Assembly: GCA_030123645.1 (NCBI GenBank)
Contig: JASJYE010000042.1
Location: forward strand, 1-11,798
Direction: 5' to 3'
Length of the DNA stretch: 11,798 nucleotides
Source of the DNA: Candidatus Hydrogenedentota bacterium
Lineage (GTDB): Bacteria; Hydrogenedentota; Hydrogenedentia; Hydrogenedentales; GCA-2746185
Shown here: one piece after another, positions 6,462 to 11,798 of the stretch
Layout of the letters: each line of letters begins with the position of its first letter
How positions within the stretch are numbered: the stretch's first letter is position 1
Translations under genes and position numbers: made by a program
Notes under the pieces: model-generated
Seen by the model: the letters and a program-made list of their open reading frames with translations, nothing else
What the model was told of the DNA's origin: nothing
Databases searched by the model: none

Positions 6462-6851
6462 TCAGTCCTCGTCTAAATCCAAATCGAGAAGCGGCGCGTC
6501 GCCCCAGAGGCCGCCGAGATCGTAGAACTCGTAGGCGCGCTCCCGAAAGATGTGGAAGATGATGGCACCGTAATCGAGGACGAGCCAACTGCTGGAGATC
6601 TCGCCCTCGGCGCGAAGCGGCCACACGCCGATCTCCTTCATGCCGTCGCGGACGCCGTGGTAGACGGCTTTGAGCTGGGGTTCGCTGGTGACGGAGCACA
6701 TGAGAAAGCAGTCCGTGAGCACGGTGAGTTCTCGTACGTCGTAGCCCTGTATGTCCTTGGCCCTGAACTTCTGCGCGATGGAGGCGATGCGCCGGGCGTT
6801 CGGGAGGATGTCGATTTCCTGTTCAAAGGTCTTTTTGATGAGTTTAGTCAT
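6462..6851 (-). CDS. rsfS: Ribosomal silencing factor RsfS (YbeB/Iojap family)
   Basis: A 129-residue protein of the RsfS/YbeB/Iojap family. RsfS binds protein uL14 on the 50S subunit and blocks joining to the 30S, which lowers translation in stationary phase or starvation. The conserved core is plain: DIQGYDVRELTVLTDCFLMCS near residues 34-54, then the family hallmark SSSWLVLDYGAIIFHIF and the ending AYEFYDLGGLWGDAP. The C-terminus is a short acidic tail (LLDLDLDED). The length is close to the bacterial norm (about 105-130). The start at ATG 6851 is supported by an AGGA Shine-Dalgarno inside the last codons of gatB, only 6 nt after its stop, which suggests translational coupling. RsfS is often found beside nadD; here it lies between gatB and a kinase gene instead. 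Confidence 0.95.
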   Translation of the reverse strand: MTKLIKKTFEQEIDILPNARRIASIAQKFRAKDIQGYDVRELTVLTDCFLMCSVTSEPQLKAVYHGVRDGMKEIGVWPLRAEGEISSSWLVLDYGAIIFHIFRERAYEFYDLGGLWGDAPLLDLDLDED

Positions 6852-6857
6852 GATGTC

Positions 6858-8291
6858 CTAAGTTTTCTCGAGTTCTTCGTCCAAAATCTTGTTCACAAGT
6901 TGCGGGTTGCCTTTACCTTTCGTCAGCTTCATCACCTGACCGACAAGGAAGCCTTTGGCCTTATGCTTCCCGCTGCGGAAGTCGGCTACCGGCCCGGGGT
7001 GGCTTTCCATTACTTCGCGAATCATCGCCTCGAGCTCGCCGGCATCGCTGATTTGTACGAGGCCCTTCTCCTCAACCAGGGCTTTCGGGTCCTTGCCCGT
7101 ATCGAACATCTCGGCGAGCAAATCTTTAGCGATTTTCCCGCTGATCGTGGCGTCCTCTATCAGGGCGATCATTTCCGCGAGCTGTTCCGGGCTAATTTTA
7201 TTCTCTTGGATTTCGGTTTTGGAGTCGCTCAAGAGGGCCTGAAAATCCCCCATGAGCCAGTTGGCGGCCTGTTTCGGAGGCGCGCCCGCCGACAGCGTCG
7301 CTTCGTAGAAGTCCGCCATGGGCTTGGTGGCGGTAATGACGCCCGCGTCGAATTCCGACAGGGCGTAGGCCTCCCGAATCCGCGCGCGGCGCGGCAGGGG
7401 CAACTCGGGAAGGGTCTCGCGAATCGTGTCCTCCCAGGCCTGATCGACGACGATCGGGACCAAGTCGGGTTCGGGGAAGTAGCGATAGTCGTGGGCCGAC
7501 TCCTTCAGACGCTGGCCGATCGTTAGGCCCTTGTCGGCGTCCCAGCCGCGGGTCTCCTGTTGGACGGCCCCGCCTTCGTCGAGGATTTTCTTATGCCGCC
7601 TTATTTCAAATTCTATCGCCTTTTGAACGCCGGAGAACGACGCGATGTTTTTCACTTCGCTTTTCGTGCCGAGCTCCTCGGAGCCCTTGGGGCGGATGCT
7701 GATGTTCGGCTCCGCGCGGAGCGAGCCTTCCTCCATGTTGCAGTCGCTCACGTCGAGATATTCGAGGATCTGTTTGAGCGCTGTGAGATAGGCGTGGGCC
7801 TCCTCGGCGCTGTGGAGGTCGGGCTCGGTGACGATCTCCAAAAGCGGTACGCCGCAGCGGTTGAAATCGACCCCGCTCTCACCCGATCCGAGCGTGTGCA
7901 CATTCCGGGCCGTGTCCTCCTCCATGTGCGCCCTGCGTATGCGGATGCGCCGGGTCTCGCCGCCGACCTCGATGTCGAGGTGGCCGTCGTGACACAGGGG
8001 CAGGTCGTATTGGCTGATCTGGTAGTTCTTGGATTGGTCCGGGTAGAAATAGTTCTTGCGGTCCATCTTCGACCATCGGGAGATGGTGCAGTCGAGCGCA
8101 AGACCGACGGCGATCGAGGCCTCGACCATGGCGCGGTTGAGCATGGGGAGTACGCCGGGCATGCCGAGACAGATGGGGCACACGTGGGTATTCGGGGGCG
8201 CATCGAACTCGTTTGCACAGCCGCAGAAAACCTTGGACTTCGTGCTGATTTCTACGTGGACTTCCATCCCGATGACAGGTTCGTATTCCAT
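6858..8291 (-). CDS. gatB: Asp/Glu-tRNA amidotransferase subunit B
   Basis: The 477-residue subunit B of GatCAB, which binds misacylated Glu-tRNA(Gln) or Asp-tRNA(Asn), phosphorylates the acyl group with ATP and receives ammonia from GatA. The start EYEPVIGMEVHVEISTKSK and the signature DRKNYFYPDQSKNYQISQYD are diagnostic. MEEDTARNVH, EGSLRAEPNISIRP and DYRYFPEPDLVP follow in the usual order. The C-terminal tRNA-binding YqeY-like tail ends in KGFLVGQVMKLTKGKGNPQLVN. Four cysteines (Cys23, 25, 38, 41, as CGC and CPIC) indicate the zinc-binding version of the N-terminal region. The gene begins 6 nt after gatA, and its Shine-Dalgarno (AAGGTG) uses the A residues of the gatA stop codon TAA, consistent with coupled translation. 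Confidence 0.97.
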   Translation of the reverse strand: MEYEPVIGMEVHVEISTKSKVFCGCANEFDAPPNTHVCPICLGMPGVLPMLNRAMVEASIAVGLALDCTISRWSKMDRKNYFYPDQSKNYQISQYDLPLCHDGHLDIEVGGETRRIRIRRAHMEEDTARNVHTLGSGESGVDFNRCGVPLLEIVTEPDLHSAEEAHAYLTALKQILEYLDVSDCNMEEGSLRAEPNISIRPKGSEELGTKSEVKNIASFSGVQKAIEFEIRRHKKILDEGGAVQQETRGWDADKGLTIGQRLKESAHDYRYFPEPDLVPIVVDQAWEDTIRETLPELPLPRRARIREAYALSEFDAGVITATKPMADFYEATLSAGAPPKQAANWLMGDFQALLSDSKTEIQENKISPEQLAEMIALIEDATISGKIAKDLLAEMFDTGKDPKALVEEKGLVQISDAGELEAMIREVMESHPGPVADFRSGKHKAKGFLVGQVMKLTKGKGNPQLVNKILDEELEKT

Positions 8292-8297
8292 ATCACC

Positions 8298-9773
8298 TTA
8301 TTCCAGGGGCGGCTTGCCGGGGTCGAATCCGCGATTTCGCTCGTAGGCGTGCGCGACGCGGATGATGGTTTCTTCATCGAAGGGCTTGCCGATGATCTGC
8401 ATGCCGGCGGGAAGCCCTGTGTCTGTCAGTCCGCAGGGAATCGAGACGCCCGGCACGCCGGCGAGGTTTGCCGAGTTGGTGTAGACGTCGTTGAGATACA
8501 TTTGTAAGGGATCGTCGATCTTCTCGTTGAGCTTGAAGGCCGCGGTGGGCGTCGTGGGTGTGATAATGACGTCGCATTGCTCGAATGCCCGGTCGAAATC
8601 CTGCCGGATCAGGGCGCGGACCTTCTGTGCCTTGAGGTAGTAGGCGTCATAGTATCCGCTCGAGAGGACGTAGGTGCCCAGCATGATGCGGCGTTGCACT
8701 TCGCGGCCAAAGCCCTCCGATTTCGAGAGCTTGTAGAGGTCTTCGACGGTTTTCGCGTCGGGATGGCGAAAGCCGTAACGGACCCCGTCGAAGCGCGCGA
8801 GATTGGCGCTGGCCTCAGCCGGGGCGATGATGTAATAGACGGCGATGCCGTAATCGGTGTGGGGGAGGGAGACTTCGATGACGCGGGCGCCTTGCTCCTT
8901 CAATACCGCGACCGCCGCATCGACCTTCGCGCGCATTTCATCGTTCAGGGCGTCGGTGTAGAACTCCTTGGGGAGGCCGATGGTGATGTCCGAGACCTCC
9001 CGGCCGAGCGACTCCGAGTAATCCGGCACGGGCAGGTCGGCCGAGGTGGCATCGAGGGGGTCGCGGCCACAGATCACGTTCATGATCAGCGCGAGGTCCT
9101 CGACGTCCTTCGTGAACGGACCGATCTGGTCTAAGGAGGAGGCGAAGGCGACGAGGCCGTAACGCGAGACGCGGCCGTAGGTCGGTTTCATGCCGATGCA
9201 GCCGCAGAAGGCGGCGGGCTGGCGAATCGAGCCGCCGGTGTCGCTGCCGAGGGCGATGGCGGCTTCGTCGGCGGCGACACTGGCCGCGGCGCCCCCGCTG
9301 GAGCCGCCGGGCACGCGGTCGATGTCCCAGGGGTTATGCGTGGGCTGTACAGAGGAGTTTTCCGTCGAGGAACCCATGGCGAACTCGTCCATGTTGAGTT
9401 TGCCGAGGAGAACCGCGCCGGCGTCCTTCAATCGGGTGACGACTGTGCCTTCGTAGGGGCTCTCGAAGTTTCGCAGGATGCGCGAGGCGCAGCCGGTCGT
9501 GCCGTGCGTGGTGCAGAAGTTGTCCTTTAGAGCGATGGGAATCCCCGCGAGCGGGCCGGGATCCTCGCCTTTAGCCAAACGCTCGTCGAGGGCCCCGGCC
9601 TCTTCGAGCGCATATTCCTCCCAAAGGTCGAGATAGGCCATCACGCGGCTGTCGACGTCCGCAATCCGATCGAGGTAGCTCTGCGCGATCTCGACGGCGG
9701 TGGTTTCGCCCGATCGCAGGGCGTCACGAAGTTCGTGGGCCGTGCGCGAGTGAAGATCGAGCGTCATCGTCAT
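8298..9773 (-). CDS. gatA: Asp/Glu-tRNA amidotransferase subunit A
   Basis: The 491-residue glutaminase subunit of GatCAB, an amidase-signature enzyme that releases ammonia from glutamine for transfer to the acylated tRNA held by GatB. The Ser-cisSer-Lys triad is complete: Lys83 in GIPIALKDNFCT, Ser158 in PGGSSGGAAA and the nucleophile Ser182 in GSDTGGSIRQPA. The 99-residue gap from Lys to nucleophile equals that of characterised GatA. Oxyanion-hole and tunnel regions (FAMGSSTENS, CGCIGMKPTYGRVSRYGLVAFASSLDQIGP) are conserved. The start overlaps the gatC stop by 4 nt (ATGA). A second in-frame ATG two codons later is also possible. The Shine-Dalgarno is weak, so re-initiation from gatC is likely. 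Confidence 0.97.
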   Translation of the reverse strand: MTMTLDLHSRTAHELRDALRSGETTAVEIAQSYLDRIADVDSRVMAYLDLWEEYALEEAGALDERLAKGEDPGPLAGIPIALKDNFCTTHGTTGCASRILRNFESPYEGTVVTRLKDAGAVLLGKLNMDEFAMGSSTENSSVQPTHNPWDIDRVPGGSSGGAAASVAADEAAIALGSDTGGSIRQPAAFCGCIGMKPTYGRVSRYGLVAFASSLDQIGPFTKDVEDLALIMNVICGRDPLDATSADLPVPDYSESLGREVSDITIGLPKEFYTDALNDEMRAKVDAAVAVLKEQGARVIEVSLPHTDYGIAVYYIIAPAEASANLARFDGVRYGFRHPDAKTVEDLYKLSKSEGFGREVQRRIMLGTYVLSSGYYDAYYLKAQKVRALIRQDFDRAFEQCDVIITPTTPTAAFKLNEKIDDPLQMYLNDVYTNSANLAGVPGVSIPCGLTDTGLPAGMQIIGKPFDEETIIRVAHAYERNRGFDPGKPPLE

Positions 9774-10066
9774 TCGGTATCCAGAATGCGCGGGACGAGG
9801 AAGTATTCACCGTCAGTTTTCGGGGCGTTTCGGAGGGCGGCGTCGCGGTCGAGCGAGCCGGTGACGACATCTTCGCGAAAGACGTTTGAGATGTCCAGGA
9901 CATGCATCATGGGCTCGATGCCGTCGGTGTCCAACTCGTTCAGCTTGTCCACGTAAGCGAGGATCTCGCCCATTTCCTTGAGAAGCCGCTGCTTGGCCTG
10001 GTCATCAAGCGTGAGTTGGGCCAGGCCCGCTACGTATTCAACGTCTTCCAAGGTGATTCTCGCCAT
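9770..10066 (-). CDS. gatC: Asp/Glu-tRNA amidotransferase subunit C
   Basis: The 98-residue subunit C, a small belt-like protein that wraps GatA and GatB and stabilises the complex. The N-terminus ITLEDVEYVAGLAQLTLDD is the usual helical start, and the segment VLDISNVFREDVV contains the conserved loop that contacts the other subunits. DAALRNAPKTDGEYFLVPRIL matches the family's C-terminal motif. It is the first gene of the gatCAB-rsfS-kinase unit. ATG 10066 has only a weak AAGAG Shine-Dalgarno close by; a better AGGAG lies about 18 nt upstream but has no start codon at the right distance. Confidence 0.95.
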   Translation of the reverse strand: MARITLEDVEYVAGLAQLTLDDQAKQRLLKEMGEILAYVDKLNELDTDGIEPMMHVLDISNVFREDVVTGSLDRDAALRNAPKTDGEYFLVPRILDTE

Positions 10067-10240
10067 ATGAGTACTCTTTGGATCTCCTGAAGCGAATGAG
10101 AAAGAATCTTAACATAGAACGGCGTTTTGTGTCCATTTCCGGGCGACTTCAGATTGAGTTTTCGGGTCTGTATAATTGCATATCCAGCTCTGAAACAGTG
10201 TGAAACGCGCCGCTTAGCGGTGTCGAATCAGGAGGAGAAG
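10067..10240. promoter_or_regulatory. Divergent control region between gatC and the LOG gene
   Basis: A 174-nt region that should carry promoters for both directions. A good plus-strand promoter is listed separately. On the minus strand I find no convincing pair: TGGACA (about 10130-10135) has only poor -10 partners (TATGTT at 13 nt, TTAAGA at 17 nt). TGAAAC occurs twice, at 10191-10196 and 10201-10206, exactly 10 nt apart. A short hairpin CCGC-TTA-GCGG lies at 10210-10220, just before the LOG Shine-Dalgarno. Confidence 0.5.
10148..10176 (+). promoter_or_regulatory. Sigma-70 promoter for the LOG gene
   Basis: TTCAGA (10148-10153, 4 of 6 to TTGACA) is followed 17 nt later by a perfect TATAAT (10171-10176). 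The expected transcription start is near 10183, about 58 nt before the GTG start. It also rules out translation from in-frame codons upstream of 10183. Confidence 0.65.
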
Positions 10241-10813
10241 GTGAGCAAGAGCGTCTGTGTGTTCAGCGCCTCGAGCGAGGCGGTTGACCTGGCCTATTTC
10301 GACGCCGCGACGCAGTTGGGGCGGCGTATCGCCGAGGCGGGCTGGTCGATGATCTTCGGCGGCGGAATGACCGGGCTCATGGGCGCGACGGCGCGGGCGG
10401 TGCACGCTCAAGGGGGCCGGGTGGTCGGCGTGATCCCGGATGGGCTCAACAGGCCGGGAGTGGCCTATGAGGCGGCGGACGAACTGATCGTTACGGAGAC
10501 GCTGCGCGAGCGCAAGGCGATCATGGATGCGCGCTCGGATGCGTTCATCGCGCTGCCCGGCGGATTTGGGACGCTGGAGGAAATTATCGAAACCATGGCG
10601 CTTAAGCAATTGCGGTATCACGATCGCCCTGTCATCTTTCTCAACACGGCAGGCTTCTACGACCCGCTGCTCGATTTTTTCGACCATCAGGTGAAGCGGC
10701 ACTTCGTGAAGCCCGAGCACCGGCAGCTCTATTACGTCGCGGATACGCCGGAGGACGCCGTGGATCACGTGCGGCACTACGCGGGCGCGGAAGTGCCCGA
10801 GAAGTTCGTCTAG
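10241..10813 (+). CDS. LOG family protein (nucleoside 5'-monophosphate phosphoribohydrolase)
   Basis: A 190-residue Rossmann-like protein of the LOG/TIGR00730 family. Characterised members cleave the N-glycosidic bond of cytokinin riboside 5'-monophosphates, or of AMP-like nucleotides in bacteria, releasing base and ribose 5-phosphate. The nucleotide-binding GGGMTGLMG (40-48), the RKAIMD segment with Arg91, and the hallmark PGGFGTLEE (106-114) are all present. I placed the start at GTG 10241, not further upstream, because AGGAGG (10230-10235) lies 5 nt before it, the promoter puts transcription start near 10183, and homology begins at KSVCVFSASSE. The length fits the usual 180-200. Bacterial members are often mislabelled lysine decarboxylase. 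The next gene follows after 5 nt, so the two are probably co-transcribed. Confidence 0.92.
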   Translation: MSKSVCVFSASSEAVDLAYFDAATQLGRRIAEAGWSMIFGGGMTGLMGATARAVHAQGGRVVGVIPDGLNRPGVAYEAADELIVTETLRERKAIMDARSDAFIALPGGFGTLEEIIETMALKQLRYHDRPVIFLNTAGFYDPLLDFFDHQVKRHFVKPEHRQLYYVADTPEDAVDHVRHYAGAEVPEKFV

Positions 10814-10818
10814 GCGCC

Positions 10819-11520
10819 ATGGGACTCGCCAGGGAGTTGCCGGTCTTCGTTCGTGTAGAACGCGACGGCAAAGTCGCGCTCGTGCATCCTGAGTTCAGCG
10901 ACACCGTTGCGGCTGCGCTGCTCGAGGGTGAAGGATGCGAACTCGCGGACGAAGCCGGGCGCGCGCCGTTGAAACGCTTCTCGTATTCCGAGGGGACGGG
11001 ACTGATTCGGGAGTACCGCCGCGGCGGCTTTGTGCGCCATTTCATGACGAAGAGTTACCTCTTCGATAACCGTCCGCTGCACGAGATCGAGGTGCATTGC
11101 GCGGCCTACCGAAGCGGCGTGGCGGTGCCCATGCCGCTCGGGGCGTATTGGGAGCGGCGCGGGCCAATCTACCGCGGGGCGATCGCAGTCGCCAGGCTCG
11201 AGGCCGTGAATCTGCTCGATTATCTGTCGGGCGATGCCGATGGGAGCGAGGGGAAGGCGGATGCGCTCCGACGCTGCGGCGCGGCGCTCCGGCAGATGCA
11301 CGACGCCGGCTTCGTTCACGCGGACCTCCAGATTCGCAACATCCTGATCGCCGGCGATGGGCCCTACATCATCGATTTGGACAAGGCCCGGCAGTGCACG
11401 CGTGTGAGCCCCTCGGCGCGCCAGGTAAACCTCGTTCGCCTGCGCAGATCCTTAGAAAAGAACGGTGTTTTACTGAAACACTTCGACGCGATTCGAGCCG
11501 GATACGAGGGGCATTCATAA
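10819..11520 (+). CDS. KdkA/WaaP-like lipopolysaccharide core kinase
   Basis: A 233-residue kinase-fold protein resembling 3-deoxy-D-manno-octulosonic acid (Kdo) kinase KdkA and the WaaP/InaA family, which phosphorylate sugars of the inner lipopolysaccharide core at the cytoplasmic membrane. The order of motifs fits well: IREYRRGGFVRHF (63-75), then the NRPLHEIEVH segment (84-93) with Glu89 as candidate helix-C glutamate, VPMPLGAYW (103-111), the catalytic loop HADLQIRN (167-174, Asp169 and Asn174), and IDLDKAR (185-191) with metal-binding Asp186. It starts 5 nt after the LOG gene and has no strong Shine-Dalgarno, so coupled translation is likely. Kdo itself as substrate is an inference; a heptose or another core sugar would fit equally well. 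Confidence 0.82.
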   Translation: MGLARELPVFVRVERDGKVALVHPEFSDTVAAALLEGEGCELADEAGRAPLKRFSYSEGTGLIREYRRGGFVRHFMTKSYLFDNRPLHEIEVHCAAYRSGVAVPMPLGAYWERRGPIYRGAIAVARLEAVNLLDYLSGDADGSEGKADALRRCGAALRQMHDAGFVHADLQIRNILIAGDGPYIIDLDKARQCTRVSPSARQVNLVRLRRSLEKNGVLLKHFDAIRAGYEGHS

Positions 11521-11798
11521 AGATTAGCCTCCCTTGCGTCGCCGCCCTTTCGTCATCCCCCCTTCTGGTCATCTCCGTCCCACTGTCATCCCCTTTCGCG
11601 GGAATGACGCGAAAGCCAGTGGGACACACCAGTGGCGGGCGGGGCGTGCGTAGCGGTCGGGCCCTGCCTCTACAGGCGCCTCGCGGTCACTGCCTCTATA
11701 GATAGGCACGGTGTGTTGCGTTTGGGGAAAGGTGAATACGAGAGACAAGGGTGATTCACTTGACAATGTTGCACTCTCGAGGGATTTTTCAGGCTTTG
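11521..11798. other. Gene-free right edge
   Basis: No supported gene lies here. The region holds three GTCATC words (11552, 11568, 11585; spacing 16 and 17 nt), a compound hairpin at 11577-11625 and, near the end, a perfect TTGACA at 11760-11765. That -35 has only a weak -10 (GATTTT, 11783-11788) at 17 nt, so a promoter for a gene beyond the window is possible but unproven. Confidence 0.55.
11577..11625 (+). terminator. Nested hairpin after the KdkA-like gene
   Basis: Outer arms GTCCCACTG (11577-11585) and CAGTGGGAC (11617-11625) are perfect 9-bp complements. Inside them CTTTCGCG (11593-11600) and CGCGAAAG (11608-11615) form a perfect 8-bp stem with a 7-nt loop. The whole element begins 57 nt after the kinase stop. 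A T-run is missing, so intrinsic termination is uncertain. A rival pairing, GTCAT (11585-11589) with ATGAC (11604-11608), belongs to the widespread GTCATCCC-type repeat. Confidence 0.5.

Noticed and set aside
6552..8507. Two long plus-strand frames (6552-7526 and 7560-8507) opposite rsfS, gatB and gatA
   Set aside because: They mirror the codon pattern of three certain genes and show no family signature or Shine-Dalgarno.
10127..10240. 38-codon N-terminal extension of the LOG protein
   Set aside because: It begins upstream of the TATAAT promoter at 10171-10176 and lacks a ribosome site, while GTG 10241 has a strong AGGAGG.
11760..11798. Promoter for a gene past the right edge
   Set aside because: TTGACA is perfect, but the -10 at 17 nt (GATTTT) is poor and the window ends before any start codon, so it is not listed as its own feature.

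Overview
This window reads as an ordinary chromosomal segment of a GC-rich Gram-negative bacterium. Two gene products point to an outer membrane with a lipopolysaccharide core: a WaaE/KdtX-type glycosyltransferase and a KdkA/WaaP-type sugar kinase. A full gatCAB set suggests that Gln-tRNA and/or Asn-tRNA is made by transamidation. The short non-coding gaps are full of palindromic and dispersed repeats of the kind seen in large genomes of environmental lineages. I would guess a deep-branching group (PVC, Hydrogenedentota or Sumerlaeota-like), but nothing in the sequence fixes the taxon.

Layout. 1-285: gene-free, with copies of a GGTGCCACC-type palindromic repeat. 286-1053 (-): family 2 glycosyltransferase. 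1054-1241: divergent promoter region. 1242-3140 (+): ABC-F ATPase. 3141-3613: 473-nt gap with a diverged repeat pair and the pckA leader. 3614-5245 (+): ATP-dependent PEP carboxykinase with a TTG start. 5246-5606: convergent gap with one perfect hairpin, a CACGAAG triplet and two more copies of the palindromic repeat. 5607-10066 (-): compact five-gene unit, transcribed gatC-gatA-gatB-rsfS-Ser/Thr kinase, with junctions of -4, 6, 6 and 12 nt. 10067-10240: divergent regulatory region with a good plus-strand promoter. 10241-10813 (+): LOG-family phosphoribohydrolase. 10819-11520 (+): KdkA/WaaP-like kinase, 5 nt downstream. 11521-11798: gene-free tail with a strong compound hairpin.

How the genes may work together. 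gatCAB finishes tRNA charging. RsfS blocks ribosomal subunit joining when nutrients are short. A soluble, motif-divergent Ser/Thr kinase is the last gene of the same unit, so it may belong to translation or starvation control (inference). PckA sits at the gluconeogenic branch point and the ABC-F protein probably acts on the ribosome. The glycosyltransferase and the KdkA-like kinase are envelope functions at opposite ends of the window.

I found no clearly new multi-gene system. The points most worth a second look are the atypical kinase and its linkage to gatCAB-rsfS, the palindromic repeat families in the convergent gaps, the nested hairpin after the KdkA-like gene, and the pairing of a LOG enzyme with a lipopolysaccharide kinase.
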